Below are positions 51,296-61,644 of a stretch of DNA of 64,000 bases, in pieces. The notes beneath the pieces were generated by a model. The model was not told where the DNA came from and ran no database searches. It worked only from the letters and a program-made list of their open reading frames with translations. The DNA comes from Qipengyuania seohaensis (GTDB lineage Bacteria > Pseudomonadota > Alphaproteobacteria > Sphingomonadales > Sphingomonadaceae): contig NZ_CP024920.1 in NCBI RefSeq assembly GCF_002795865.1, forward strand, positions 1,399,001-1,463,000, given 5' to 3'. The translations under genes were made by a program, and so were the position numbers. How positions within the stretch are numbered: the first letter of the stretch is position 1; every line of letters begins with the position of its first letter.

Positions 51296-51973
51296 ATGGA
51301 TACCGCTCTCGTTTCGCTTATCGCCGCATCGACCGCTTTCGTCGGCACGCATTTCGCATTGTCACACCCGTTGCGTGGCACGCTCGTGCGCTTGCTTGGT
51401 GTGGGCGGCTTCATGGCGCTCTACAGCCTGGTCGCTGCGGCGTGCATGGCCTGGATGTATTTCGCCTTCACCAGCGTTACTTCCGGTGGCTTGGGCGGTA
51501 GCGGCGAGATCGGCTGGGTGATCGCGACGGCACTAACCCTACCCGCGTTGGTCTTGTTTCTCGGTTCCCTCAGAGGCAATCCGGCCGCTCCGGCCCCGGG
51601 GGCGGAAAAGCTCGCCGAAAAAGACCCGAACGGGGTCTATCTCGTTACCCGTCATCCGATGATGTGGGGGTTTGCGCTCTGGGCTCTCAGCCACATCGTC
51701 CTGTGGTGGAGCTGGCGCACCAATATCGTCGCCTTGTCCATCTTCGTCCTGGCCCTCGTCGGCGCGAGGATGCAGGACCGCAAGAAGGAAATGCTGATGG
51801 GCGAGGCCTGGCAGCACTGGGAAGCAGGAACGAGCTACTGGCCGCGCTGGACCAAACTGTCGAAGGCTGGCGGGGGTCTGTGGCTTGCAGGGATCGCCGC
51901 ATGGCTGCTCATCAGCTGGAGCCACATTCACGCTGGCGGTATTCCAGCCGGGGTATGGCGCTGGACCGGTTGA
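51296..51973 (+). CDS. NnrU-like membrane protein
   Basis: A 225-aa polytopic protein with about six helices and the typical THFALSHPLRGTLVRLLG and VTRHPMMWGFALWALSHIVLWW motifs of the NnrU family, related to isoprenylcysteine methyltransferase-like folds. The start at 51296 follows GGGGAGATAGCC; a TTG frame 54 bases upstream is less likely. Some members are linked to nitric oxide reduction, but no denitrification genes are adjacent, so I do not assign that role. Confidence 0.82.
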   Translation: MDTALVSLIAASTAFVGTHFALSHPLRGTLVRLLGVGGFMALYSLVAAACMAWMYFAFTSVTSGGLGGSGEIGWVIATALTLPALVLFLGSLRGNPAAPAPGAEKLAEKDPNGVYLVTRHPMMWGFALWALSHIVLWWSWRTNIVALSIFVLALVGARMQDRKKEMLMGEAWQHWEAGTSYWPRWTKLSKAGGGLWLAGIAAWLLISWSHIHAGGIPAGVWRWTG

Positions 51974-51974
51974 C

Positions 51975-52772
51975 CTAGTCTCCGGTGAACTTCGGCGCAC
52001 GCTTTTCGATTAATGCTTCGACCCCCTCCATGTGATCGCGCGTCGAATGCATGAGCGCCTGCGCATTCGCCGCCATCTCGAGCGCCGCGTCGTACGTCGT
52101 TGATCGCCCCTGCCGCATCAGGTTCTTTGCCTGGCGAAGTGCATGCGGCGGCATGGCTGCGACCTTGGCGGCAAGCGCGTGTGTCTCATCCAGGAACGCG
52201 TCGTGGTCGACCACTCGGCTGACCAGCCCCCAGTCCTGCGCGGTGGCGGCGTCGATCACGTCGCCCGTGTAGAACAGCTCCGCCGCGCGCGCCTCGCCGA
52301 TGATACGCGGCAGGATCCACGTGCCGCCATCTCCGGGAATGATGCCGAGCTTGAGGAAGGTCACGCCGAACTTCGCCTTCTCGCTCGCGATCCGCATGTC
52401 GGCGAGGCAGGCGAGATCGCAGCCGAGACCGATGGCGGGCCCATTGACGGCTGCTATCAACGGTAGGCGTAGGGAGTACAGCGCGCGCAGGATCTTGTGG
52501 ATGTTGTTGCGATAGCCATCGGCAATCTCGGGAGCGGTGCCGCCGAAATTGCCGGTCTTCTCCTTCATTGCTTTGATGTCGCCGCCCGCGCTGGACGCCC
52601 GCCCCGCTCCGGTCAGGATCACGCACCGCACATCCATGTCGGAGTTGATCGCTTCGCAAGCGGCGGCGAAAGCATCGCCGTCACCAGCAGCCCCAAGCGG
52701 GTTCATGCTGTCCGGCCGGTTGAGCGTGAGCGTGGTGACGTGATCGGCGGTATCGATGGTGAGCAGGGTCAT
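51975..52772 (-). CDS. Enoyl-CoA hydratase/isomerase family protein
   Basis: A 265-aa crotonase-fold protein. The oxyanion motifs are ILTGAGRASSAGGDIKAM and AVNGPAIGLGCDLACLADMRIA. GIIPGDGGTWILPRIIGEARAAELFYTGD completes the core, with a Gly/Asp pair rather than the two glutamates of classical hydratases. It acts on acyl-CoA thioesters. It lies one base from the convergent NnrU gene and is downstream of an HxlR gene. Confidence 0.9.
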   Translation of the reverse strand: MTLLTIDTADHVTTLTLNRPDSMNPLGAAGDGDAFAAACEAINSDMDVRCVILTGAGRASSAGGDIKAMKEKTGNFGGTAPEIADGYRNNIHKILRALYSLRLPLIAAVNGPAIGLGCDLACLADMRIASEKAKFGVTFLKLGIIPGDGGTWILPRIIGEARAAELFYTGDVIDAATAQDWGLVSRVVDHDAFLDETHALAAKVAAMPPHALRQAKNLMRQGRSTTYDAALEMAANAQALMHSTRDHMEGVEALIEKRAPKFTGD

Positions 52773-52781
52773 AGTGGCATG

Positions 52782-53126
52782 CTAGAACGACTGGGCGTCG
52801 CGGTCGACTAGCCATTCATCTCCCCAATTGCGCATCGCTGCCATCACAGGCGCGAGAGCCCGACCTGCCTCGGTCAAACGATATTCGGCCCGGCGTCCGG
52901 TCGGCGGGTCTCGCTCGAGGACACCGTGTTCGATCATGGCCGACAGCCGCGAAGTGAGCGCGGCTCGATTGATGCCCGTATTCGGCAAGAACTCTTCGAA
53001 TCGCGTTGCACCGAGAAACGACTCGCGCAGAATTAGCAGGACCCAACGATCACCAAGGAGGCGAGAGGCACGCCCGATCGGACAGGGCGAGCGGGAAGGA
53101 CGAAAGCGGTTATGCAATTCATTCAC
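52782..53126 (-). CDS. HxlR family transcriptional regulator
   Basis: A 114-aa winged-helix regulator: CPIGRASRLLGDRWVLLILRESFLGATRFEEF opens the domain, and the N-terminal CPI cysteine is the redox-sensitive position of HxlR relatives. ALTSRLSAMIEHGVLER is the recognition helix. It diverges from a PaaI thioesterase, with two matching palindromes in between, one abutting its own start codon. It likely autoregulates and controls both sides, including the enoyl-CoA hydratase ten bases downstream of it. Confidence 0.92.
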   Translation of the reverse strand: MNELHNRFRPSRSPCPIGRASRLLGDRWVLLILRESFLGATRFEEFLPNTGINRAALTSRLSAMIEHGVLERDPPTGRRAEYRLTEAGRALAPVMAAMRNWGDEWLVDRDAQSF

Positions 53127-53143
53127 AGTCTGCTTTTTAGACT
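53127..53143. promoter_or_regulatory. Operator 1 in the HxlR/PaaI intergenic region
   Basis: AGTCTG-CTTTT-TAGACT, a 6-5-6 inverted repeat with one mismatch, adjoining the HxlR ATG. Confidence 0.6.
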
Positions 53144-53173
53144 TGACCTCACCGGAAGCAAGGTTGATCGGTA

Positions 53174-53190
53174 AGTCTGGAAATCAGACT
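53174..53190. promoter_or_regulatory. Operator 2 in the HxlR/PaaI intergenic region
   Basis: AGTCTG-GAAAT-CAGACT, a perfect 6-5-6 inverted repeat 14 bases before the thioesterase ATG. Its centre is 47 bases from operator 1. Confidence 0.65.
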
Positions 53191-53203
53191 ATAGGAGGAT
53201 TGC

Positions 53204-53662
53204 ATGGCGCGTCCGGGATTTGAAAACGAGGAGCAGGTGCTCGAATACATGAGGCGGATCGCGGTCGGCCGGTCCGGTTTCTCCAATTTCCTCCAGCTCC
53301 AACCGGTCCGCTGCTGGGACGGCGAGGCAGAGATTCTCATGGATATCCGGCCCGAGATGACCCAGCATCATGGTTATGCGCATGGTGCTATCGTCGGGCT
53401 TATGGCCGACAACGCCTGTGCGTGGGCGGCAAGCTCCGCGATTGGCGACGTTGTTACCGGCAACTACACGATCAATTTTCTCGCAGCCGCAACAGGGCAG
53501 CGCCTGCGCTCCAAGGGAAGCGTGGTCAAGGCCGGAAGACGCCAAGTCGTCGTTCGCGCCGATGTCTGGTCGGAAAGCGACGATGCCGACCCGGTGTTGG
53601 TAGCAATCGCTCAGGCCACTGTCGTACCTACCGGCATCGTGACATCGAAAGAAACGACCTAA
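53204..53662 (+). CDS. PaaI-like hotdog-fold thioesterase
   Basis: A 152-aa hotdog protein. The acidic active-site loop [23 protein letters not shown], with HG and the Asp, and [28 protein letters not shown] are PaaI features. It hydrolyses acyl- or aryl-acyl-CoA. A strong AGGAGG site precedes it. Expression is probably repressed by HxlR via the operators just upstream. Its end overlaps dxs tail to tail. Confidence 0.9.
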   Translation: MARPGFENEEQVLEYMRRIAVGRSGFSNFLQLQPVRCWDGEAEILMDIRPEMTQHHGYAHGAIVGLMADNACAWAASSAIGDVVTGNYTINFLAAATGQRLRSKGSVVKAGRRQVVVRADVWSESDDADPVLVAIAQATVVPTGIVTSKETT

Positions 53663-55581
53663 GCCCGTGCCTCTTCAACGCCCGCAGAGTTGTGCCGGAG
53701 CGCACTGAGCACGGTATCGACAATCTGTGGAGCGTTGAGGCCAGCCTCGTCATACTGCTTGGCCGGATCGTCATGGTCCTGGAAAATATCAGGCAGACGC
53801 ATTGTGCGAACCTTAAGGCCGGTGTCCGTCAGCCCTTCGTCCGAAGCGAAGGTCAGCACATGCGCGCCGAGGCCGCCTATTGCGCCTTCTTCGACCGTTA
53901 TTACGACTTCGTGGCTGCGCATCAGTTTTTCGATCAGCTCGGTGTCGAGCGGCTTGGCGAAACGCATGTCGGCAACCGTGGTCGAAAGGCCCTTGGCCTC
54001 CAGCTGGTCGGCAGCCTTCTTGGCCTCTTCAAGACGCGCGCCGAGCGAAAGGATTGCGACCTTCGTGCCTTCACGCACGATGCGCCCCTTGCCGATTTCC
54101 AGCTTCTGCAGCTGTTCGGGAATTTCGACGCCGGTGCCGCTACCACGCGGATAGCGGAAAGCTATCGGGCCCTCGTCATACTCTGCGGCCGTGTATGTCA
54201 TATGCGCCAGCTCCGCCTCATCGGCGGCGGCCATGACGACCATGTTGGGCAGCGTGGCGAGATAGGTAATGTCGAAGGAGCCGGCGTGGGTACAACCATC
54301 TGCGCCCACCAGTCCGGCGCGGTCGATAGCGAAGCGCACAGGAAGGTTCTGGATCGCCACGTCATGCACGACCTGGTCATACGCACGCTGGAGGAAGGTA
54401 GAGTAGATCGCCGCGAAAGGACGCATGCCTTCCGCCGCGAGACCTGCCGCAAAAGTGACACCGTGCTGTTCAGCAATGCCGACATCGAAAGCCTTGTCGG
54501 GATGCGCCTTGGCGAATTTGTCGACACCCGTGCCGCTGGGCATGGCAGCGGTGATCGCGCAAATGCGCGGATCGCTATCGGCCAGCTTGGCCAGCGTTTC
54601 CCCGAAGACGTTCTGGTATGCGGGCGGACCGCCGGAAGACTTCTTCTGCTCGCCGGTCACGACATCGAACTTGGCGACGCCGTGGTATTTGTCGGCGCTG
54701 TTCTCGGCAGGCGCGTAGCCCTTGCCCTTTTGGGTTACGACATGGATCAGGACAGGGCCCTGCTCACTATCGCGCACATTCTCGAGCACCGGGATCAAGT
54801 GGTCGAGATTGTGACCGTCGATCGGTCCTACGTAATAGAAGCCGAGTTCTTCGAACATCGTCCCGCCGGTCACCATGCCGCGAGCATATTCTTCCGCCTT
54901 TTCGAGCCCACCCCACACACGGCGGCCCATCTTGCGGGCGATCTTGGAAGCCATCGAGCGGAGGCCGAGATATTCGCTGCTCGACACCATGCGTGCGAGA
55001 TAGGCGGACAGGCCACCCACCGGCGGTGCGATCGACATGTCGTTGTCGTTGAGGATAACCACCAGGCGGTTGCCTGCCTGCTCGGCGTTGTTCATCGCTT
55101 CATAGGCCATGCCGGCGCTCATCGCGCCGTCACCGATTACCGCGATGCCGCGACCGTCACGGCCCTGCATCTTGTTGGCCATGGCGAAGCCAAGTGCCGC
55201 ACTGATCGAGGTCGAGGAGTGCGCCGCGCCGAACGGGTCGTATTCGCTTTCCGCGCGCTTGGTGAAGCCCGAAAGGCCGCCGCCCTGACGCAGGGTGCGA
55301 ATCCTGTCGCGCCGACCGGTCAGGATCTTGTGCGGGTAACACTGATGACCCACGTCCCAGACTAGCTTGTCGGTCGGGGTATCGAAAACGTAATGGATCG
55401 CAGCCGTGAGTTCGACCACGCCGAGGCCGGAGCCGAGATGTCCCCCTGTCGTGCCCACGGCATCGATCATTTCTGCGCGCAGCTCGTCTGAAAGCTGGCG
55501 AAGCTGGGACTTTTCAAGTTTGCGGAGATCGGCCGGAGTATCGACCATATCCAGCAGCGGCGTATCGGGGCGCGTCGTCAT
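53659..55581 (-). CDS. dxs: 1-Deoxy-D-xylulose-5-phosphate synthase
   Basis: A 640-aa transketolase-like enzyme of the MEP isoprenoid pathway that joins pyruvate and glyceraldehyde 3-phosphate. The thiamine site [19 protein letters not shown], with the trailing NDNDMSI, is intact, as is the pyrimidine-domain GDRGTFGA-type region ([19 protein letters not shown]). The start at 55581 follows AAGG; nine codons upstream an in-frame ATG has no site. This supplies precursors for carotenoids and quinones. Confidence 0.96.
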   Translation of the reverse strand: MTTRPDTPLLDMVDTPADLRKLEKSQLRQLSDELRAEMIDAVGTTGGHLGSGLGVVELTAAIHYVFDTPTDKLVWDVGHQCYPHKILTGRRDRIRTLRQGGGLSGFTKRAESEYDPFGAAHSSTSISAALGFAMANKMQGRDGRGIAVIGDGAMSAGMAYEAMNNAEQAGNRLVVILNDNDMSIAPPVGGLSAYLARMVSSSEYLGLRSMASKIARKMGRRVWGGLEKAEEYARGMVTGGTMFEELGFYYVGPIDGHNLDHLIPVLENVRDSEQGPVLIHVVTQKGKGYAPAENSADKYHGVAKFDVVTGEQKKSSGGPPAYQNVFGETLAKLADSDPRICAITAAMPSGTGVDKFAKAHPDKAFDVGIAEQHGVTFAAGLAAEGMRPFAAIYSTFLQRAYDQVVHDVAIQNLPVRFAIDRAGLVGADGCTHAGSFDITYLATLPNMVVMAAADEAELAHMTYTAAEYDEGPIAFRYPRGSGTGVEIPEQLQKLEIGKGRIVREGTKVAILSLGARLEEAKKAADQLEAKGLSTTVADMRFAKPLDTELIEKLMRSHEVVITVEEGAIGGLGAHVLTFASDEGLTDTGLKVRTMRLPDIFQDHDDPAKQYDEAGLNAPQIVDTVLSALRHNSAGVEEARA

Positions 55582-55662
55582 AGCGAGTGCCTTACACCGC
55601 GTTTTCACAACTGTCGATGAACGGCTTGTCGCAAGCCATGCACGGCTGGGCGGCGGTAGCGC

Positions 55663-56130
55663 TCAGGCCCCGCACTCGTCGCAGAGGCCGCGCAGCTCGA
55701 CGACCGGTCGCACGTCGATGAAACCTGCATCCTTGCCTGCGTCGCGAAGCGCCCCGGTCACCCGGTCATCGTCGATGTGGAGGGCCTTGCCGCAATCGTC
55801 GCAGATCAGGAAAATGCAGTCGTGCCGGCAACCCGGATGGGTGTTCACGAGGTAAGCGTTGGCGCTCTCGATCCGGTTGGCGAGGTTGTTACGCACGAAC
55901 AGGTCGAGGATGCGATACACGCTGTTGGGTGCTACCCGCTTGCCCCGCGCGGCCGAGAGGTTATCGGCGATGTCATAGGCACTCGCCGGTTTTTCGTGGC
56001 GGCTGAGTTCCTCGAACACCGACTGCCGCATACCCGTCCACTGCTCGCCCGCATCGGTGAGCGTGTGGCGGGCGGCGTCGATCAAGGCTTCGCCGGAATG
56101 TTCTTTGTGAGAATGTGCGTGCTGGGCCAT
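55663..56130 (-). CDS. Fur family metal regulator, Zur-like
   Basis: A 155-aa Fur family repressor. Winged helix TGMRQSVFEELSRHEKPASAYDIADNLSA and the recognition part NSVYRILDLFVRNNLANRI, then a dimer domain with zinc Cys pairs CDDCG and CDECG. The HPGCRHDCIFLICDDCG stretch lacks the HHDH core of Fur, and the His-rich N-terminus (HAHSHKEH) suggests zinc sensing. It likely represses zinc uptake genes elsewhere. It lies 36 bases from msrA with the same orientation. Confidence 0.87.
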   Translation of the reverse strand: MAQHAHSHKEHSGEALIDAARHTLTDAGEQWTGMRQSVFEELSRHEKPASAYDIADNLSAARGKRVAPNSVYRILDLFVRNNLANRIESANAYLVNTHPGCRHDCIFLICDDCGKALHIDDDRVTGALRDAGKDAGFIDVRPVVELRGLCDECGA

Positions 56131-56166
56131 GGGCAAGAGGTAAGCTCCCACCCGCCAAGGTGCAAG

Positions 56167-56847
56167 CTAGTTGCGCCTGAACTCTGCGCGGTAAAGCGAG
56201 GGGTAGAGCCTCTTCAGCGCGGATACCTTGGGCGCATCCCACCGCATGATATAAGGGTGGCGCGGGTTCTTGGCCGCGAAATCCTGATGATATGTTTCTG
56301 CGGCATAGAAGGTCTTGGCAGGCTCGATCGTGGTGACGATCGGCCGCGACCAGAGACCGCTTTTCTTCAGCTTGGCGAGATAGGCCGAGGCAACTGCGCG
56401 TTGCTCTGCCGAAAGGGGGACGAGTTCCGCATTGTAATGCGCGCCGCGATCCGGACCTTGGCCGTCCTTGAGCGTCGGGTCGGCGATGACCGAGAAGAAG
56501 ATCCGCAGCAGCTCGTCGTAGCGCACCACACGCGGGTCGTAGGTGACCTTGACCGCTTCGACATGATCGGTGACGCCGGACGATACCAGCTTGTAATCCG
56601 CCTGGCGCCTGGTGCCGCCGTGATAGCCCGACACCGCGCTTGTCACGCCCTTGGTGTGGCTGAAGACCGCTTCCACGCCCCAGAAACATCCGCCTGCGAA
56701 GATCGCGGTTTTCAAACCCGCACCCTCTTTCGCGACACGGGAGGCAGCGGGAGCTTCGACCACGCGTTCGGCAGCGAAGGCCGGTTGCTGGCACGCGCTC
56801 GCCCCGAAGAGGGCGGCTGCAGCAAAGAGGGCGCCGAATTTGCGCAT
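56167..56847 (-). CDS. msrA: Peptide-methionine (S)-S-oxide reductase, exported
   Basis: A 226-aa MsrA with signal peptide and possible lipobox GASAC (Cys19). The catalytic Cys lies in GGCFWGVEAVF, followed by SGYHGG and DHVEAVKVTYDP. The C-terminal YAAETYHQDF is typical of the family. It repairs S-methionine sulfoxide in envelope proteins, complementing the exported msrB at 31 kb. Its ATG overlaps the stop of a 39-aa membrane ORF, so translation is coupled. Confidence 0.94.
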   Translation of the reverse strand: MRKFGALFAAAALFGASACQQPAFAAERVVEAPAASRVAKEGAGLKTAIFAGGCFWGVEAVFSHTKGVTSAVSGYHGGTRRQADYKLVSSGVTDHVEAVKVTYDPRVVRYDELLRIFFSVIADPTLKDGQGPDRGAHYNAELVPLSAEQRAVASAYLAKLKKSGLWSRPIVTTIEPAKTFYAAETYHQDFAAKNPRHPYIMRWDAPKVSALKRLYPSLYRAEFRRN

Positions 56848-56966
56848 CAGAACAGCGCCGGAATAGCGGCGAGCAGCGCTTCTCCATTCGAAGCGGCGAT
56901 GACAAGCGCACCGGCAATAAAGCCGATGCCGAAATTGCGATAGAGGTCTGAAGAAAACAGGTTCAT
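56847..56966 (-). CDS. 39-aa membrane peptide coupled to msrA
   Basis: A short ORF, MNLFSSDLYRNFGIGFIAGA continuing LVIAASNGEALLAAIPALF. It holds one hydrophobic segment with a small-residue pattern. The stop overlaps the msrA ATG by four bases (ATGA), which is the pattern of real coupled genes in this window. I do not recognise the family. The evidence for translation is the coupling and sensible hydrophobic composition; only a weak AAAGAC site lies upstream. Confidence 0.6.
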   Translation of the reverse strand: MNLFSSDLYRNFGIGFIAGALVIAASNGEALLAAIPALF

Positions 56967-57067
56967 GCGATGTCTTTCGGTGTGCCAGGCCATCTGGTTA
57001 CAGGCACACCGATTTCAACACAGTTAATGCGATGGTTGTAATTCGTTCAGGCGATCAGGCGCCAGGC

Positions 57068-58645
57068 TCAGTGTCGGAAGTGGCGCATCCCGGTGAAGAC
57101 CATTGCAAGTCCCTTTTCGTCGGCGGCTGCGATGACCTCGTCGTCGCGGATCGACCCACCGGGCTGGATGATCGCCGTGGCGCCCGCTTCCGCCGCGGCC
57201 AGCAGTCCGTCAGCGAAGGGGAAGAAGGCGTCCGATGCAACAGCGCTTCCGACCGTGCGCGGCTGGGCCCATTCGTATTTTTCTGCGGCCTCCGCAGCTT
57301 TCATCGCGGCAATGCGCGAGGAATCCCGACGGTTCATCTGACCCGCACCGATACCGGCCGTGGCGCCGTCCTTGGCATAGACGATGGCATTGGATTTGAC
57401 GTGCCGCGCGACGGTCCAGGCGAAGAAACAGTCCTTCAATTCCTGCTCCGTAGGCGCGCGCTGGGTCACGACTTTCAGATCGGCTTCGCTGATCGCACCG
57501 TTGTCGCGGGTCTGGACCAGGAGGCCGCCGGTGATCGGCTTGACCATCAGTCCGCCGCGCCGCGGATCGGGCAAATCGCCGGTTACGAGCAGGCGAAGGT
57601 TCTTCTTCTTCGAAAAAGCCTCGCGCGCCTCGTCGCTGACGGAAGGCGCAATGACGACCTCGGTGAATATCTCGCAAATTGCCGTAGCCGTTTCTCCGTC
57701 GAGCTCGGTATTGACCGCAACGATGCCGCCGAAGGCCGACACACTGTCGCAGGCAAGCGCATCTTGCCACGCCTCGATCAGGGTCGATGCCTGCGCTACT
57801 CCGCAAGGGTTGGCGTGCTTGACGATGACGACCGCCGGGTCGCCGCCAGCGAATTCCGCGCAAAGTTCGAGCGCGGCGTCGGCGTCGTTATAGTTGTTGT
57901 AGCTGAGTTCCTTGCCCTGCAGCTGCTCGGCCTGGGCGATGCCTTTCGCATGCGGTCCGACGGGGGTGTACAGCGCCGCCTTCTGGTGCGGATTTTCGCC
58001 ATATCGCAATTCGACCGGGGCCTTGCCGTTGACGGCCAGCATGCCGGGGAAGGTTTCTCCCTGGTCGGCGAAGGCGAACCACTGGCTGATCATGCTGTCG
58101 TAAGCTGCAGTCGCGGCGAAGGCCTTGGCGGCGCATTTCCGGCGGAATTCGAGCGAGGTACTGCCACCTTGTTCAAGCTCGCCGATCAGCGTTGCGTAGT
58201 CGGCGGGATCGGTGACGATCGTCACATACTGGTGGTTCTTGGCGGCGCTGCGCACCATCGACGGACCACCGATATCGATGTTCTCGATGATCTCGTCACG
58301 CTCCGCTCCTTTGGCCACGGTGGCTTCGAAGGGATAGAGATTGACCACGACAAGATCGATCGCGCCGAAAGCGTGCTCTTCCATAGCAGCGGCGTGTTCT
58401 GGGTTGTCCCGCACGGCGAGCAGGCCGCCATGGACCATGGGATGCAGAGTCTTGACCCGGCCATCCATCATTTCCGGAAAGCCGGTAAGGTCGGAGACGT
58501 CCCTCACGTCGAGGCCCGCTTCGCGCAGAGCGCGCGCCGTGCCGCCGGTCGAAACCAGTTCCACGCCCTTGCCAGCCAGCGCAGTGCCCAGTTCCACCAA
58601 TCCGCTCTTGTCGGACACCGACAGCAGTGCCCGCTTGATTGCCAC
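57068..58645 (-). CDS. purH: AICAR transformylase / IMP cyclohydrolase
   Basis: A 525-aa bifunctional purine enzyme catalysing the last two steps to IMP. The IMP cyclohydrolase domain ([43 protein letters not shown]-like stretch [15 protein letters not shown]) is followed by the transformylase with [14 protein letters not shown] and KHANPCGVA. The C-terminal [33 protein letters not shown] ends the domain. The GTG at 58645 is chosen as start since it matches the usual length; no ATG lies nearby. It follows the heparinase-like gene with a 14-base gap. Confidence 0.95.
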   Translation of the reverse strand: MAIKRALLSVSDKSGLVELGTALAGKGVELVSTGGTARALREAGLDVRDVSDLTGFPEMMDGRVKTLHPMVHGGLLAVRDNPEHAAAMEEHAFGAIDLVVVNLYPFEATVAKGAERDEIIENIDIGGPSMVRSAAKNHQYVTIVTDPADYATLIGELEQGGSTSLEFRRKCAAKAFAATAAYDSMISQWFAFADQGETFPGMLAVNGKAPVELRYGENPHQKAALYTPVGPHAKGIAQAEQLQGKELSYNNYNDADAALELCAEFAGGDPAVVIVKHANPCGVAQASTLIEAWQDALACDSVSAFGGIVAVNTELDGETATAICEIFTEVVIAPSVSDEAREAFSKKKNLRLLVTGDLPDPRRGGLMVKPITGGLLVQTRDNGAISEADLKVVTQRAPTEQELKDCFFAWTVARHVKSNAIVYAKDGATAGIGAGQMNRRDSSRIAAMKAAEAAEKYEWAQPRTVGSAVASDAFFPFADGLLAAAEAGATAIIQPGGSIRDDEVIAAADEKGLAMVFTGMRHFRH

Positions 58646-58659
58646 GTCAGCCAAGTAAA

Positions 58660-60522
58660 TTACCCCATTCGTTTGAGCAGCCAAGGGAAGCGTCCCCCGC
58701 TGCGGGCGGTCAGCCCTTCGACTACGATCTGCTTCGTTGCATGCGGACGTCCGTGGCCATCGACCCAGAGCGAATCCTCGACGCTGCAACCGGCCTCGCC
58801 GCTATCGCCACCGAGGCGGAATTGCCAGTAGCTTGCATCGGGCATGACGAGGTGCACGCCGCGCCCGTCCTCTGTCGGCTTGGCCTCTATTCCGCGCCCG
58901 AGATGGAAGCGCATGGCATAGCCGATCTTGCCGCGCTTGCCCTTGCGTCCCGACGGTTCGAGAACATCTTCGCCGCGCAACTCCTCGCCTCCGTCCGACA
59001 GGATCAGGATGCGGCGATGAACTAGCCCGAAGCGCGCTGCGTAGCCATTGTGTGCAGCCTCCAGCTTGGTGCCAGACTTCTTCCCCTGCGAAAGGGTTTC
59101 ACGGGTGAAGTCGACCTCTTCGACTCCTTTGCCGATCTGGCCATGCAATAGAATGGCAGTCGAATTCGCATCGTCCAGAACCATGGTCGAATGCGCCGAG
59201 GTGCCGCGCAATCCCTGTTCTATCCGCGCCGGGACCAAGGCGCCCGCAAGCGCCGCCCCGCCGCAATTGACGATGATCCGCTGCGGCCCGTGCGAAAATT
59301 CGAACGCCAGCGTCGACGCGCAGGCATGGCGCGCATGGCGAGGCTTTGGCGGCGGGGCGGCGTCCAATACAAGCACCGCCTCCTTGGCCTTCACCCTTTG
59401 GAAGCCCCACTGACCGGCTTCTGCCAGAGGGCGGGTCCGAACCCCGCTCGCCGCAACAAGGGCTTCCAGATCACTCTCGCTCAAGGCCGCCCCGCCCTGC
59501 CAACTGCCGAGGCCGCGATCGCCCATGCGGACGCCGAGCAAGGCGGGAACGAGCAGCGCAAGCATCGTGTCGAGGGCTGCCGGCGCTTCTTCGCCGACGG
59601 CAGCATAGCAGGCGCGGACTTCGACAAGCAGGGCGATTGCATCGGCCTGAGCCGAAGGACAGCGCGACAAGACACCACCATCGTCGCTGACCATCTCACC
59701 CAGGGTGCGCAAGAGGCCCGCTTCCGCGTAGAGTTTCCGCGCCTTGCCATCGGGCAGGAGCAGGCCTGCAGCGAGCATTCCCGACCACCCGGACGCCTGC
59801 GCCAGGCGGTCGTCTTCGCGTGTCACATTGCGATCTAGCCAGCGAGCCGTTGCCTCAATCGCTTCGAGGAACCTGGGTTTGAGCTTCTCACCCTCGCCGG
59901 TCAGCACGATGGGCGCATGGACCAGCCAGTTGAGCAGTCGCATGCCGGCAAGCTCGACAGTCCAGGCAGGGCCCTTTCCCGGCTGCGGGTTCGCCTTGAG
60001 CCAAGCAGCAAACATGTCGCCCGCCGTGCCAGCACATTGCGCACGCGGCGCGCTGGAAGCGAGATCGCGCATCCAAGTGAAGCCGTGAACTGCGCGGACG
60101 AATGGCGGCGTCATCTTCGAAGGCGAGCGATAATCAACCTTCGCGAGCGGATGCTTCAGGCCGCCGGCAAAAAACTGACCGGCGCGCAGGGCGACGCCGG
60201 CAGTCCGGTTTCCTGCGAGCGGGCTATCGACGGTCCCGAGAAGTCGGGGCTTTGCAGGCTTGCGCAGGGGAGAGGACAGGATCTGCCCGGGGACCCCAAG
60301 CTTGAAAGCCAGTCGAAGCGCGGAATGGAGCGGCCCGCTTCGAGGCGGCTGGAAATCCGCGAGCACCAGGGCCCGCGAAGGTTCGATTTCCGTTTCCGGC
60401 TCGTGGGCAGGAGCTGCAGTGACGAACGGCTCGGGCGTATCGCCCAGAGGCAGTGCCACCTGCTCTTCGTCCGAAGCATCCTCGCGCGCGACGGTCAGCA
60501 GGTCGGCATGCCCTTCCATCAT
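58660..60522 (-). CDS. Heparinase II/III family protein
   Basis: A 620-aa protein with an alpha-helical domain (about 120-370, [39 protein letters not shown]) and a C-terminal beta domain ([48 protein letters not shown]). This is typical of heparinase II/III polysaccharide lyases. No signal peptide is evident, so it may be cytoplasmic; the N-terminal 70 residues are acidic and disordered. It overlaps rpe by four bases and precedes purH, a conserved-looking trio. The substrate is unknown; a glycan or exopolysaccharide is inference. Confidence 0.85.
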   Translation of the reverse strand: MMEGHADLLTVAREDASDEEQVALPLGDTPEPFVTAAPAHEPETEIEPSRALVLADFQPPRSGPLHSALRLAFKLGVPGQILSSPLRKPAKPRLLGTVDSPLAGNRTAGVALRAGQFFAGGLKHPLAKVDYRSPSKMTPPFVRAVHGFTWMRDLASSAPRAQCAGTAGDMFAAWLKANPQPGKGPAWTVELAGMRLLNWLVHAPIVLTGEGEKLKPRFLEAIEATARWLDRNVTREDDRLAQASGWSGMLAAGLLLPDGKARKLYAEAGLLRTLGEMVSDDGGVLSRCPSAQADAIALLVEVRACYAAVGEEAPAALDTMLALLVPALLGVRMGDRGLGSWQGGAALSESDLEALVAASGVRTRPLAEAGQWGFQRVKAKEAVLVLDAAPPPKPRHARHACASTLAFEFSHGPQRIIVNCGGAALAGALVPARIEQGLRGTSAHSTMVLDDANSTAILLHGQIGKGVEEVDFTRETLSQGKKSGTKLEAAHNGYAARFGLVHRRILILSDGGEELRGEDVLEPSGRKGKRGKIGYAMRFHLGRGIEAKPTEDGRGVHLVMPDASYWQFRLGGDSGEAGCSVEDSLWVDGHGRPHATKQIVVEGLTARSGGRFPWLLKRMG

Positions 60523-61181
60523 CCAAGCCCTTTCAGGGCCGCGATATTCGATGCGTATTTGTCCGGACCGCCCCTGAAGGTGGCAGAGCCTGCGACAAGC
60601 ACGTCAGCACCTGCATCGACGCAGAGCGGTGCGGTGTTGGGATCGACGCCGCCATCGACTTCGAGTCTGATGTCTTTGCCCAAGGCGTCGATCCGCTTGC
60701 GGATGGCTTCGATCTTGCGCAGCTGGGAATGGATGAAGCTCTGCCCGCCGAAACCGGGATTGACGCTCATCACCAGGACGAGGTCCACATCTTCGAGCAG
60801 GTAGTCGAGCGCTTCGACGCTCGTGCCCGGGTTGAGCACCACGCCGGCCTTCTTGCCCAGACCCTTGATGGCTTGCAGCGTGCGGTGGATATGCGGACCC
60901 GCTTCGGGATGGACCGTGATGATGTCCGCGCCTGCTTCGGCAAATGCCTCCAAGTACGGATCGATCGGTGCGATCATCAGATGGACGTCGAAGGGCTTGT
61001 CGGAATGAGGGCGCAATGCCTTCACGACGGCCGGACCGATAGTGATATTCGGGACATAATGTCCGTCCATCACGTCGATATGGATCCAGTCGGCACCGGC
61101 TTCGTCGACCGCACGGACTTCCTCGCCCAGCCGGGCAAAATCGGCGGACAGGATAGATGGGGAAATCAACGGGGCAGTCAT
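60519..61181 (-). CDS. rpe: Ribulose-phosphate 3-epimerase
   Basis: A 220-aa TIM-barrel enzyme of the pentose phosphate pathway that interconverts ribulose 5-phosphate and xylulose 5-phosphate. Metal-ligand motifs [54 protein letters not shown] and LEVDGGV are intact. It is the first gene of rpe - heparinase - purH. Confidence 0.96.
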   Translation of the reverse strand: MTAPLISPSILSADFARLGEEVRAVDEAGADWIHIDVMDGHYVPNITIGPAVVKALRPHSDKPFDVHLMIAPIDPYLEAFAEAGADIITVHPEAGPHIHRTLQAIKGLGKKAGVVLNPGTSVEALDYLLEDVDLVLVMSVNPGFGGQSFIHSQLRKIEAIRKRIDALGKDIRLEVDGGVDPNTAPLCVDAGADVLVAGSATFRGGPDKYASNIAALKGLG

Positions 61182-61314
61182 GGGCGCTTTCCGGCGGTTC
61201 GCGATGAGCCTGCCTCTCGCCTACGCGCGCGAGCCACCTTCTCACAAGCCGCAGCCAGACGCTTTTCCACGGTGCGGGGTGGAACGGGCGCACTTTCCCG
61301 ATTAGGTCCAGGGC

Positions 61315-61584
61315 ATGGCAGCGATCCGCAAGCTCACCGAGAATTTCATCGCTACAGAAGTCGGGGACGAGACCCTACTCATCGATCTCGACGGCGGCGA
61401 AATGTTTTCACTGAGCGGCACTGCCCGCGCAATCTGGGACGCGATCGACGGAAAACGCGGCGTGCCAGCAATTGCAGCGGCCCTCGCGCCCTTATTCGAT
61501 GAAACGGTAGAGGTGATCGAACGCGATGCGATCGCATTGGTAGCGGCCCTGGCCAAGGCAGGGTTTGTGGAAGAACTCAATTGA
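61315..61584 (+). CDS. PqqD-like RiPP recognition protein
   Basis: An 89-aa PqqD family protein (LTENFIATEVGDETLLIDLDGGEMFSLSGTARAIWDAI, then ALAPLFDETVEVIERDAIALVAALAKAGFVEEL). It has the three-strand, three-helix RRE layout that binds leader peptides. In lasso loci this is the B1 protein. It begins a cluster with a small peptide gene, an asparagine-synthetase-like cyclase and an ABC transporter. Confidence 0.87.
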   Translation: MAAIRKLTENFIATEVGDETLLIDLDGGEMFSLSGTARAIWDAIDGKRGVPAIAAALAPLFDETVEVIERDAIALVAALAKAGFVEELN

Positions 61585-61644
61585 AAACGGGCTTTTGACG
61601 CTTGGCGATGGGATGGTATGTTCGATCTCGAAAGGCCTACCAGC

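Noticed and set aside
53422-55365. Long plus-strand frame across dxs
   Set aside because: dxs is clearly encoded on the minus strand, and the frame shows no motif.
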